From JANQEU01 sp965601455 (GTDB taxonomy: Bacteria; Bacteroidota; Bacteroidia; Cytophagales; Cyclobacteriaceae): DNA of 64,000 nucleotides. Shown here in pieces: positions 51,156 to 59,924 of this stretch (its first letter is position 1; each line of letters starts with the position of its first letter). A program made the translations under genes and the position numbers. The stretch lies in NCBI GenBank assembly GCA_965601455.1, contig OZ271831.1, forward strand, positions 4,030,001 to 4,094,000, written 5' to 3'. Below the pieces are notes generated by a model. That model saw only the letters and a list, made by a program, of their open reading frames with translations. It made no database searches and was not told where the DNA came from.

Positions 51156-51888
51156 GAATCTCCTGATCAAAAATGGATTAGTAACTGCCTTTCTCACCGT
51201 TGGTCTATTGATGCTAATTGCCAACTGGATCTCTAAAAAAGTATTAAACGAGAGAATTCCTGGAGTTGCCCTTGCCATAGCCGCGGCTTTGGTACTGGCA
51301 TATTTTGGTGAAGAAAAGGGAATTGCAGATTTTCCACTATTCACTGGGATGGCCCTTTTAGGAGGATCCATGCTTAGAGACTTCACTATTGTGGCAACCG
51401 CTATGGGTGCAAGCATGGAGGAGTTAAAGAAAACCGGCTTAGCTGGTGTCGTCTCTCTCCTTGTTGGCGTGACTCTTACCTTTTTTATTGGTGGTTCAAT
51501 CGGCTATTTATTGGGATACACCGATCCAGTCAGTTTTACCACTATCGGTGCCGGAGCTTGCACCTACATTGTGGGCCCCGTAACCGGAGGGGCGCTTGGA
51601 GCATCCTCCGAACTCATTGCAATCAGCGTTGCAGCCGGCGTTATTAAAACCATTTTTGTAACGATCATTACCCCGGCAGTTGCAAGGTTTATTGGCCTTG
51701 ACAATCCACAAACTGCCATGGTTTTTGGTGGAATGATAGGTACTACTAGTGGCGTTGCTGCTGGATTAGCAGCTACCGATCCTAAACTGGTACCTTATGG
51801 AGCTCTGACAGCCACTTTCTACACAGGAATTGGCGTGCTTCTATGCCCTTCGATTTTCTTTATTATAATCCGGGCAATTCTAGGCTGA
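51142..51888 (+). CDS. madM: Malonate transporter subunit MadM
   Basis: A 248-residue membrane protein with about seven TM helices. It matches MadM through IENLLIKNGLVTAFLTVGLL, FPLFTGMALLGGSMLRDFTI, ACTYIVGPVTGGALGASSEL and PQTAMVFGGMIGTTSG. With MadL it forms a cation-coupled importer of malonate, which the co-encoded synthetase would convert to malonyl-CoA. No malonyl-CoA decarboxylase is adjacent, so the product may feed fatty-acid synthesis (inference). The stop lies 3 bases from that of the convergent esterase gene. Confidence 0.9.
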   Translation: MEVIENLLIKNGLVTAFLTVGLLMLIANWISKKVLNERIPGVALAIAAALVLAYFGEEKGIADFPLFTGMALLGGSMLRDFTIVATAMGASMEELKKTGLAGVVSLLVGVTLTFFIGGSIGYLLGYTDPVSFTTIGAGACTYIVGPVTGGALGASSELIAISVAAGVIKTIFVTIITPAVARFIGLDNPQTAMVFGGMIGTTSGVAAGLAATDPKLVPYGALTATFYTGIGVLLCPSIFFIIIRAILG

Positions 51889-51891
51889 TCG

Positions 51892-52767
51892 TCAACGATG
51901 AAAAGTTTCGGACATGAGCTCCAGAACTGTCGGTAGTGCTTCTCGCCAATAGGTCCAATTGTGTTCACCATCTCTTACTCTGAATTCATGGTCAATTTTC
52001 CGTGCTCTCATTATTTTGTGCATTTCCATGTTGCCTTCAATTAAGAAATCATCATCCCCACAATCGATGTACCATTTTACAGTATTCAGTTTTTCAATTT
52101 CCTGACTCTTCACCAGGTAATAAGGCATGCTACTTTTCAAATGATCAGTCAACCTATCTTCACCAGCCAAACCCTTTCCTAAAAACCAGAAGTACTGATC
52201 CCAGTCTTCTTGTGACTGTTCCAGAACCCAATCCTCATCAAAAACCGCGGCGCTCAAGGGTGCTGCGGCGGCGAATAGTTCAGAGTACTTTAATGCATAT
52301 AGAAACGTGCCATGTCCGCCCATACTCAAGCCGGCAATGCCCCGATATTGCTTTTCTCCCCGTACTTTGTATGTGTCCTCAATAAATGGTATGAATTCCT
52401 GTATGAAGAAATCCTCATAATCATTGCTCCCATCACTGGCATTCACATACCAATCTAAACCAGCGTCTGGCATCACGATAATCATAGGCGTCATTAGTGG
52501 ATTACCAATTCCAGCATCCGCAATTGCTTTCACTTCCCCAAATTGAGACCACGCAGTTTCATTATCGGTATAGCCATGTAAGAGATACAAAACCGGGTAT
52601 TGTCGATCCGAACTATTGTAATCATACGGAAGATAGATACTGTAATTGACGGCTCTTTTCAGGGTCTTACTCTCCATGTGAAGACTTTCTTTTAGGACGC
52701 CGGATTGGCAGTAAACATTCAGTAACGCGACCAGATGTAAACCTGCTACGATAAAATATTTCCTCAT
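51892..52767 (-). CDS. CE1-like secreted esterase
   Basis: A 291-residue alpha/beta-hydrolase of the carbohydrate-esterase family 1/esterase D group, with a signal peptide at residues 1-21 (NVYCQS). VLYLLHGYTDNETAW holds the oxyanion region, GIAGLSMGGHGTFLYALKY the nucleophile Ser, CGDDDFLIEG the acid and RDGEHNWTYW the His. CE1 enzymes cleave acetyl or feruloyl esters on polysaccharides, although S-formylglutathione hydrolases share the fold. The substrate is unknown. Confidence 0.9.
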   Translation of the reverse strand: MRKYFIVAGLHLVALLNVYCQSGVLKESLHMESKTLKRAVNYSIYLPYDYNSSDRQYPVLYLLHGYTDNETAWSQFGEVKAIADAGIGNPLMTPMIIVMPDAGLDWYVNASDGSNDYEDFFIQEFIPFIEDTYKVRGEKQYRGIAGLSMGGHGTFLYALKYSELFAAAAPLSAAVFDEDWVLEQSQEDWDQYFWFLGKGLAGEDRLTDHLKSSMPYYLVKSQEIEKLNTVKWYIDCGDDDFLIEGNMEMHKIMRARKIDHEFRVRDGEHNWTYWREALPTVLELMSETFHR

Positions 52768-52817
52768 GGCTCAAGTTTTATGAGAGAATGTACCCCTTTG
52801 CTCAAGAAAATCAAAAA

Positions 52818-53852
52818 CTATGCATCTAAGATGACGACAGAACTCTCTGCTTGAGGAACTACGCTACCAATCGGTTCGAGTGATATTTTTTCAATCTCGC
52901 TAACCTCCCGCTCAAACTCCATTTGATATTTCCTATCGATGGCAATAAGCAAACCTCCACTAGTCTGAGGGTCCGCCAGAAGTCGATGATCTTTTAGCAC
53001 ACCCATGTCAATACGCTCTCCGTAGCTGCTCCAATTCCTATCGGTACCACCTGGTGTGGTGCCCAATTCAAGGTAGTATTCCACAAATGACATTTTGGGT
53101 ATTGCATTAAAGATGAGCTCAACTGTAAGTTCACTCCCCTCGGCCATTTCAAGGGCATGCCCGGCTAATCCAAACCCGGTTATATCAGTAATGGCGTGCA
53201 CATAATCATGCTTAGAAATTTTGGCTCCCAGACTATTCAACTTCATCATTGAGTTTTTGGCCTCTAGTAAATCCTCCTCTCGAGCGAGTCCTTTTTTTTG
53301 TGCCGTTGTTACCAATCCCACACCGATCGGTTTAGTTAGATAAAGCAAATCATTAACTCTTGCATCACCGTTTCTCTTCACCGAGGATGGCTTTATTTGA
53401 CCTGTAACCGCTAGTCCAAAAATAGGCTCGGGGGCATCAATACTATGACCTCCTGCAAGTGGTATCATAGCTTCAGCGCATACCTTTCGGGCTCCCTGGA
53501 TTACCATTTTTGCTACAGCAGTTGGTAACTTATCAATCGGCCAACCCAAGATAGCGATAGCCATTAGAGGTTTGCCTCCCATTGCATAAATGTCACTAAT
53601 AGCATTTGTTGCGGCAATTGCACCAAAATCGAAGGGATCATCGACAACCGGCATGAAGAAATCTGTGGTACTAATAATCGCTGTATCCTGATCTAACTGA
53701 TAAACAGCAGCATCATCTTTCTCCGAATTGCCTACCAACAGGTTTTCAAAATGACCTGAGGTCTCCCCTTCCAGAATTTGCTGAAGCATTGCGGGAGATA
53801 ACTTACAGCCACAGCCGGCTCCATGACTATGCTCTGTTAACTTGATATTCAT
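52818..53852 (-). CDS. selD: Selenide, water dikinase SelD
   Basis: Makes selenophosphate from selenide and ATP. A 344-residue protein with the catalytic N-terminus SHGAGCGCKLS (Cys14 in place of selenocysteine, Lys17), FMPVVDDPFDFGAIAATNAI (ATP-binding Asp) and ALEMAEGSE. It overlaps selU by 26 bases on the same strand. Selenophosphate here would supply the selenouridine tRNA pathway; no selA or selB gene is in the window. Confidence 0.96.
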   Translation of the reverse strand: MNIKLTEHSHGAGCGCKLSPAMLQQILEGETSGHFENLLVGNSEKDDAAVYQLDQDTAIISTTDFFMPVVDDPFDFGAIAATNAISDIYAMGGKPLMAIAILGWPIDKLPTAVAKMVIQGARKVCAEAMIPLAGGHSIDAPEPIFGLAVTGQIKPSSVKRNGDARVNDLLYLTKPIGVGLVTTAQKKGLAREEDLLEAKNSMMKLNSLGAKISKHDYVHAITDITGFGLAGHALEMAEGSELTVELIFNAIPKMSFVEYYLELGTTPGGTDRNWSSYGERIDMGVLKDHRLLADPQTSGGLLIAIDRKYQMEFEREVSEIEKISLEPIGSVVPQAESSVVILDA

Positions 53853-54843
53853 ATTCTTTTATGATGCTTTCGGCAATCTTAATTGGTTCATTGATTTTGA
53901 CCTCTTTGACATACCTGATAAGGTCTGATTTTTTTCCTATTGATTTACGATATTGCCGGTCATAGTAGGTAAGGATTACATCTGCTGCGTCATCCAGATT
54001 CCCGGATTCTATTCTATGTATTGCAGAGCCTGTTTCTTTCAAACCTAGTTTTTTACTGATTTCCTTTGTAGCAGCTATTAGCTTTTTGGAATCAAGACTA
54101 CCGTAGGAACGAACCAGCTTTTTAACCCTCTCTGATTTCTCTACTTCCATTAATAGGTGTGGAGATCGGTTCATCAACTCAAATAGTGATTCGGGTAAAG
54201 TCACCTGTCCGATGCATATTGATTCATCTTCGATCCAAATCCTTTTTTGAGGATTCAACTTCTTAAATTCCCATAAAACGTTATTCTGAAATTGCTCCGA
54301 CGTTGGTTGGGATCGACTCATTTGATTACCGAAGCTTGATCCTTGATGAAGTGCGAGTCCTTCTAAATCAACTATCTGCTCACCCTGTTCGCGAAGCGCA
54401 TGCAGGACTTCCGTTTTTCCACTACCCGTGTATCCTGTTACAACAACAAGTGAAAGCTCTTGAGTGAAGAAATCACGGACTTCACGGCGGTATGACTTGT
54501 ACCCTCCGTCCAGAACAGAAACTGAAAAGCCATATTGAGATAGCAGCCAACCCATACTTTCAGATCTCATTCCGCCTCGCCAACAATAAAGACCCAACTG
54601 TTTTGATTTAAGCTCTTCCGCAGCTTCGACAAATCCTCTCATCTTCGGACCCACCAAATCGAGACCCAACTTTATTGCCTCTTTTTGACCCTGATGGTTA
54701 TATGCAGTGCCCACTTTCGCCCTTTCGTCATCGTTGAACAGTGGTATCGAAACAGATCCTGGAATATGACCCTTAGAGTATTCTGATGGAGACCTCACAT
54801 CTACAATAGGAATCTTTGTTTTCAATAATTCACCTAAATGCAT
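53827..54843 (-). CDS. mnmH: tRNA 2-selenouridine synthase (SelU/MnmH)
   Basis: Replaces 2-thiouridine by 2-selenouridine at tRNA wobble position 34, via a geranyl intermediate in the characterised enzyme. The 338 residues comprise a rhodanese domain with PIVDVRSPSEYSKGHIPGS and catalytic Cys87 (YCWRGGMRSESMG), then a P-loop domain (VTGYTGSGKTEVLHAL) with LALHQGSSFG. It is the first gene of the selU-selD unit, which shows the organism uses selenium at least in tRNA. Confidence 0.96.
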   Translation of the reverse strand: MHLGELLKTKIPIVDVRSPSEYSKGHIPGSVSIPLFNDDERAKVGTAYNHQGQKEAIKLGLDLVGPKMRGFVEAAEELKSKQLGLYCWRGGMRSESMGWLLSQYGFSVSVLDGGYKSYRREVRDFFTQELSLVVVTGYTGSGKTEVLHALREQGEQIVDLEGLALHQGSSFGNQMSRSQPTSEQFQNNVLWEFKKLNPQKRIWIEDESICIGQVTLPESLFELMNRSPHLLMEVEKSERVKKLVRSYGSLDSKKLIAATKEISKKLGLKETGSAIHRIESGNLDDAADVILTYYDRQYRKSIGKKSDLIRYVKEVKINEPIKIAESIIKEYEYQVNRA

Positions 54844-54864
54844 ATCAAATTACTATCAGATACT

Positions 54865-56151
54865 TCAAAGTGCATTTTGCTTGGAAAGAGAGATAGCAAT
54901 CTTTTCCAGGTCCATCCCCATTACATCCCTTGAAGTTTTCAGTACAATGGAGGCTATTGGTTGTGGCAATTGACTATAACCTAATTGCGCTCCCAAAATT
55001 GCTCCTGTAACAGCAGCGACTGTATCATTGTCTCTACCAAAATTTACAATGAATTCCATGGCCTTGCGGAAATCACCATTAGAAAACAGCAATGCCATAA
55101 TGTTAATCTGATGAATCTCTTCGGCATGAAAAGGAATATCCTTCAGGTTACCTTCCAATAGTTCGTACGCCTTCATCAGCCTGGCGTATTCTAGTTTATC
55201 TCCCTTAAATCCCCTGGTAATTGTCATTTCCTCAAGAATATCATCCTCTTTCAATTGCTGTACTTCAAACATGATCTCTTTGGATCGTGTCAGGGCATTA
55301 TTCGCTAACCTACCTACTAATCGGCTGTTATTGTATCTCATTGGATCAACAGAAAGTGTAACATCAACAATATCTTCAATGCCAATATCGTTTCCCATTG
55401 CCATCGATGTGTAAGCTGCGGTTAGTGCCATTATATCCCGGGCATATCCATGATCAAATATTCCTATTCGATAGGCTTCCTCGTATGCCTTGTTCGGATT
55501 GCCAGGATAAAAAACCCCTACTGATGGTGAATAAAGCATGCCAGCACAGGCAAGATCCCCACCATAAAACTTATTTAATGCGTAGTTGTAAGCTTGAATG
55601 TCATTTGCTAAAAATGGCTGGGCGACTTTTGCCCATTCCTGAAGCCAGGTCATGTGTAGCAACTCCTTTTCTAAAGGCTCAGGACTAAAGCTTTCGACCT
55701 GCTGCACTTCTTCCTTCTCTTGTTCGTAAACCGCAATTATATATTTAGCAAAAGCTGATGCGTCCAGTTCTCCATTCTTGGACTGAGTTGATAGATAATT
55801 GCTGATTAGATATTTCCATCTTGTATCGTCCGTGGTAGCTCCTGCTTGCAAATAATCCTCCCAGGGGCCTTCAGGAGAATCTGGACGGGCAACTAAAACA
55901 AGGGTATCGATATAACCGTACTGTACCTGAATTGATCGTCGAGACCACATTTCAACCGGTGCTCCCATGGCATCACCAATAGCGGACCCTACTATCATAC
56001 CTAGTATCTTATCATAGTACTTGTCAGAGTCCACGATGGTTGGTGCAGGTTGAGTCTGGGATGGTGCCGGAAATGAGGAGTTTTCGATCGAGCTCCTCTC
56101 CGAACAACTCCATAAAATGGAGATAATAAACAAAAGACTAATTCCCTTCAT
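54865..56151 (-). CDS. ADP-ribosylglycohydrolase-family lipoprotein
   Basis: A 428-residue protein; signal peptide with lipobox (SILWSC, Cys16) and a Pro/Ser-rich linker to about residue 40. The core is the ARH helical fold: MIVGSAIGDAMGAPVEMW, the metal motif GATTDDTRW and the C-terminal GRDNDTVAAVTGAILGA, whose Asp residues bind two Mg ions. ARH enzymes remove ADP-ribose from proteins or nucleic acids in the cytosol, so envelope anchoring is unusual. Substrate unknown; a nucleoside or glycan relative is possible. Confidence 0.88.
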   Translation of the reverse strand: MKGISLLFIISILWSCSERSSIENSSFPAPSQTQPAPTIVDSDKYYDKILGMIVGSAIGDAMGAPVEMWSRRSIQVQYGYIDTLVLVARPDSPEGPWEDYLQAGATTDDTRWKYLISNYLSTQSKNGELDASAFAKYIIAVYEQEKEEVQQVESFSPEPLEKELLHMTWLQEWAKVAQPFLANDIQAYNYALNKFYGGDLACAGMLYSPSVGVFYPGNPNKAYEEAYRIGIFDHGYARDIMALTAAYTSMAMGNDIGIEDIVDVTLSVDPMRYNNSRLVGRLANNALTRSKEIMFEVQQLKEDDILEEMTITRGFKGDKLEYARLMKAYELLEGNLKDIPFHAEEIHQINIMALLFSNGDFRKAMEFIVNFGRDNDTVAAVTGAILGAQLGYSQLPQPIASIVLKTSRDVMGMDLEKIAISLSKQNAL

Positions 56152-56249
56152 TATCCAAAATTGCGTGAAATTTCCGAACTCAATCCGACGTCATGTCTTA
56201 AGTGCGTCATTATTGTTCAGTAACCTCTATATATATTTAGTGCATCTTG

Positions 56250-57419
56250 ATGAAAGTAGCTCCCCGAATTCTTCCGATTATTGTATTCGCACAATTCTGT
56301 GGCACCTCGCTTTGGTTTGCCGGAAATGGAGTTCTAAATGACCTGACCGTGGCTTTCAACTTGTCACAAGGAATTGTAGGGCCACTTACTTCCGCGGTCC
56401 AACTAGGTTTTATTTCGGGAACACTTGTATTTGCACTTGCTACGATTTCCGATCGATATAAACCATCCGCTGTTTTCGTAATCTGCGCATTCCTTGGTTC
56501 TATCTTCAATCTTGGGGTTATTTGGCAAGGCAATACATTTTTTTCTCTTCTTACTTTCAGGTTCATGACCGGGTTTTTCCTTGCAGGTATTTATCCGGTA
56601 GGTATGAAGATCGCGGCGGACTATTATAACAAGGGTCTTGGGCTGTCACTTGGATATCTTGTGGGTGCGCTAGTCGTTGGTACAGCTTTTCCTCATCTAC
56701 TGAAAGATATGGCAGGGTCATTGCCCTGGCGATCAGTAATTATCGCCACCTCAATACTTGCATTTTCCGGAGGAATTATTCTTTGGCTTTTTGTACCGGA
56801 TGGCCCTTTTAGAAAGCCCGGAAAAGGAATGGACATTTTCGCCTTCGCATCGGTATTTAAGAAAAGAGATTTCAGACTATCCGCCTTTGGCTATTTCGGA
56901 CATATGTGGGAGCTCTACACATTCTGGGCCTTCGTTCCAATACTGCTATCCATTCACTGGAATATGGGATCAGGCCCCAGCATTTCATTTTGGTCTTTCG
57001 TAATCATCGCTGTTGGAGGTCCCGCATGTGTAACTGGTGGTTACCTTTCACGCAAAATTGGACCCGGAAAAACCGCATTAATCGCCCTTATCGTATCCGG
57101 TTTCTGCTGCTTGCTTTCTCCATTTATGTTGATACCTGGTGTAAGTGATGTCGCTTTTATATTGTATCTCCTAATATGGGGTACTTCGGTAATCGCAGAT
57201 TCACCTATGTTATCGACGCTAGTCGCTTATAACGCAGATGATCAGATTAAGGGCACTGCCCTTACGATTGTTAATTCAATGGGATTTTCAATCACCATCT
57301 TTAGCATCCTATTGGTCAATTACGCCATTCAGTTCATCCCTGTTCAATACGGCTTCTTGCTACTCGCACCTGGCCCGATTCTCGGCGCAATAGCTCTCAA
57401 GAGGTCGGCAGGCGTTTAG
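56250..57419 (+). CDS. MFS transporter
   Basis: A 389-residue permease with 12 TM segments. ATG 56250 is taken over the overlapping TTG at 56247. It has the early LPIIVFAQFCGTSLWFAGNG, the loop 2-3 SDRYKPSAV (a diverged motif A), PVGMKIAADYYNKGLGLSLG and a cluster of conserved Gly in TM 5. The family exports or imports small molecules; the substrate cannot be told. The next gene begins 45 bases later in the same direction. Confidence 0.9.
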   Translation: MKVAPRILPIIVFAQFCGTSLWFAGNGVLNDLTVAFNLSQGIVGPLTSAVQLGFISGTLVFALATISDRYKPSAVFVICAFLGSIFNLGVIWQGNTFFSLLTFRFMTGFFLAGIYPVGMKIAADYYNKGLGLSLGYLVGALVVGTAFPHLLKDMAGSLPWRSVIIATSILAFSGGIILWLFVPDGPFRKPGKGMDIFAFASVFKKRDFRLSAFGYFGHMWELYTFWAFVPILLSIHWNMGSGPSISFWSFVIIAVGGPACVTGGYLSRKIGPGKTALIALIVSGFCCLLSPFMLIPGVSDVAFILYLLIWGTSVIADSPMLSTLVAYNADDQIKGTALTIVNSMGFSITIFSILLVNYAIQFIPVQYGFLLLAPGPILGAIALKRSAGV

Positions 57420-57464
57420 ATTATCTTTATCTTTATGTACGACCGATATATGCTAGCTCCGTAA

Positions 57465-58502
57465 ATGAAAGCAGCTATCTACTCCGAATTTAGGGGACCC
57501 ATCACTATCGAAGAGGTTGACGATCCCTCCTGTGACCCTGAAAGTGTAATAATCGAGGTTAAGGCATCTGGATTGTGTCTAAGTGATTGGCATGGATGGC
57601 AAGGACATGACGCTGACATAACTCTTCCCCATGTCCCGGGACATGAATTGGCAGGAACAGTTGTCGAAATTGGTAGAGAAGTTAAGTGGTTTAAGCCTGG
57701 AGATCGTGTCACTGTCCCTTTCGTTTGTGGCTGCGGAACGTGTCCGCAATGTGAATCGGGAAATCATCAGATCTGTGATCATCAGACTCAGCCTGGTTTC
57801 ACCCACTGGGGCTCTTTCGCTCAATATGTTAGTATCCGTCATGCGGATTTGAACCTGGTTTCACTTCCTCAGGAAATGGATTTTGTCACTGCCGCCAGTC
57901 TGGGATGTCGTTTTGCCACCTCTTTTCGAGCTGTTAAAAGCCAGGGGGCTGTTAAACCAGGTGATTGGGTTGTCGTTTGGGGTTGTGGTGGAGTCGGTTT
58001 ATCGGCCATAATGATTGCCAAATCACTAGGCGCAATGGTGATTGCAGTGGATATAAAAGAGGAACAGCTTGAAATGGCCAGGAATTGTGGAGCTGATTAT
58101 GCATTGAACTCAAGTCTTGGGGCTCTCTCGGAAAAAATCAAAAACCTTTCCGATGGCGGCGCAAATCAATCATTCGACGCTTTAGGCAGTCAAGAAATCG
58201 TTACAGAATCTCTGAGGTCCCTGCGAAAAAGAGGAAGGCACATACAAGTAGGGCTACTTCCTGATGGAGACGTTTCCATTCCGGGCGATTTGCTAATCGC
58301 CCGAGAAATAGAAATTGTTGGAAGTCACGGGATGCAGGCCTTTCGTTATCAAGAAATGCTTAAAATGATCCAGTTAAGACAACTAAATCCATCCCTTTTG
58401 ATTTCTGAACTGATTTCGCTTGAGGATGTACCTAAATGTTTACCGGAGATGGACAACTTCAACTCTCCGGGAATCAAAGTCATCACGGATTTTCTGGCCT
58501 AA
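57465..58502 (+). CDS. Zinc-dependent alcohol dehydrogenase (MDR)
   Basis: A 345-residue medium-chain dehydrogenase. The catalytic zinc ligands are Cys in ASGLCLSDWHGWQG and His-Glu in PGHELAGTVVEIG. The structural zinc is bound by the cluster CGCGTCPQCESGNHQIC. The Rossmann domain has VVWGCGGVGLSAIMIAKSLG and VIAVDIKEEQL, the Asp favouring NAD over NADP. The reaction is alcohol to aldehyde or ketone; the substrate is open. Confidence 0.93.
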   Translation: MKAAIYSEFRGPITIEEVDDPSCDPESVIIEVKASGLCLSDWHGWQGHDADITLPHVPGHELAGTVVEIGREVKWFKPGDRVTVPFVCGCGTCPQCESGNHQICDHQTQPGFTHWGSFAQYVSIRHADLNLVSLPQEMDFVTAASLGCRFATSFRAVKSQGAVKPGDWVVVWGCGGVGLSAIMIAKSLGAMVIAVDIKEEQLEMARNCGADYALNSSLGALSEKIKNLSDGGANQSFDALGSQEIVTESLRSLRKRGRHIQVGLLPDGDVSIPGDLLIAREIEIVGSHGMQAFRYQEMLKMIQLRQLNPSLLISELISLEDVPKCLPEMDNFNSPGIKVITDFLA

Positions 58503-58633
58503 TTGCTCCCAAAAAAACCTTCGTCAAGGATTTTCATCAACATTCCGTCTACAAATAGAATTTTCGGGTTCTGTGATTAGTTCGCTTTTATTCTTATTCC
58601 AACATTTGATACGGTAATTAAGACAGCAGAAAA

Positions 58634-59419
58634 ATGGAAAGAATAGAAAGAATCAAAGAAGAGCTGGAACCTCTTAGAAATAAACTCCTGAATCACCGAC
58701 TTTACGAGGCACTTTCCGGAATTGATGATATCCGGACTTTCATGGAAAAGCATGCATTCGCGGTTTGGGATTTCATGTCATTACTTAAAGCCCTTCAATC
58801 AAAGCTCACCTGTACGTCCGTGCCTTGGAAGCCCGTACCGAATCCGGAAGTCGCACGATTCATTAATAATATTGTGATGGAGGAAGAAACGGATAAAAAC
58901 GAATACGGCAAGGTGAAAAGTCACTACGAAATGTACCTTGACGCCATGATGGAAATTGATGCTAATACAACCAAAATACAGAATTTTGTAAGTATCGTCT
59001 ATAATACAGAAGACCTTTCAAACGCCATGGAACTTGCCTCTCTGGAGCGAATTGAAGCTGACTTCATGATCTTCACATTTGGAGTTATTCAAAGGGGAAA
59101 ACTTCATCAAATGGCCTCAGCGTTTACATTTGGAAGAGAAGAACTTATACCTGAAATGTTTATGGAAATTGTGAAGAACTACGAAAAGAATAACAATCAA
59201 TCCTATCCAAAACTCAGGCACTACCTTCAACGTCATATCGAATTAGACCAAGAGGAGAATCGACCCTACCCGCTGAAAATGATCGAGGACATTTGTGGAA
59301 ATGACCCAAAGAAATGGGAGGAGGTCATTATAACTGCAAAAGCAGCCCTCCAAGCAAGAATTAATTTATGGGATGACATTACGGAGCTCATTCTGGAGAA
59401 TGCCAGGGTAGTTGAATAA
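58634..59419 (+). CDS. DUF3050 protein (heme-oxygenase-like fold)
   Basis: A 261-residue, all-helical protein. It shows MEKHAFAVWDFMSLLKALQ, VMEEETDKNEYGKVKSHYEM and YLQRHIELDQEENRPYP, the Glu/His/Asp pattern of DUF3050 within the heme-oxygenase-like diiron superfamily. Some relatives bind iron and oxidise organic substrates, but no reaction is assigned here. The gene stands alone downstream of the ADH gene and ends before a weak terminator. Confidence 0.85.
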   Translation: MERIERIKEELEPLRNKLLNHRLYEALSGIDDIRTFMEKHAFAVWDFMSLLKALQSKLTCTSVPWKPVPNPEVARFINNIVMEEETDKNEYGKVKSHYEMYLDAMMEIDANTTKIQNFVSIVYNTEDLSNAMELASLERIEADFMIFTFGVIQRGKLHQMASAFTFGREELIPEMFMEIVKNYEKNNNQSYPKLRHYLQRHIELDQEENRPYPLKMIEDICGNDPKKWEEVIITAKAALQARINLWDDITELILENARVVE

Positions 59420-59446
59420 CAAGAAATTTGGGTTGGAATAGGAAGA

Positions 59447-59489
59447 AGACAGCCTTGTTTGGGGATATACGAAGACTGTCTCTTTTTTT
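59447..59489 (+). terminator. Weak terminator-like hairpin
   Basis: AGACAG and CTGTCT pair across 23 bases and are followed by CTTTTTTT. The long loop makes it a weak candidate, 28 bases after the DUF3050 stop. Confidence 0.45.
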
Positions 59490-59510
59490 CCGTATATATT
59501 CACTCTCCGA

Positions 59511-59924
59511 ATGAGAGGACATCTTTCTTTATCCGATGACGAATTTGTAGATCAGTTTGAAAACCTGACATTGAGACCAGCCTTGTTTTCACATGAAGCG
59601 CACTTACGACTGGCCTTCGTCTATCTTAGAAATTTCTCTATCATAGAAGCAATAGATAAAATAAGGAATGGGATACTGTCATTTGATCGTAAACATGGGG
59701 ATGGATCAAAATATCATGAAACGCTAACCGTTGCAGCAGTTCATGTGATTAATCATTTTCGGCAGAAGCAGGAAATCCATGACTTTTCTTCCCTATTAAA
59801 AGCTTACCCACGATTGAAGAAGGATTTCAAACAACTATTGCTGACACATTACTCGGAAAAACGGCTTTTCGCTAAGGATTCCAAGTACTGTTATCTGGAG
59901 CCAGATCTGATACCATTTACCTAG
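59511..59924 (+). CDS. Conserved hypothetical protein
   Basis: A 137-residue helical protein without a signal peptide. Recognisable stretches are FSHEAHLRLAFVYLRNFSII and KYHETLTVAAVHVINHFRQK, with conserved His residues that could bind a metal. Similar proteins occur across bacteria without known function. Its TAG stop shares a CTAG with the convergent rarA stop. Confidence 0.7.
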   Translation: MRGHLSLSDDEFVDQFENLTLRPALFSHEAHLRLAFVYLRNFSIIEAIDKIRNGILSFDRKHGDGSKYHETLTVAAVHVINHFRQKQEIHDFSSLLKAYPRLKKDFKQLLLTHYSEKRLFAKDSKYCYLEPDLIPFT

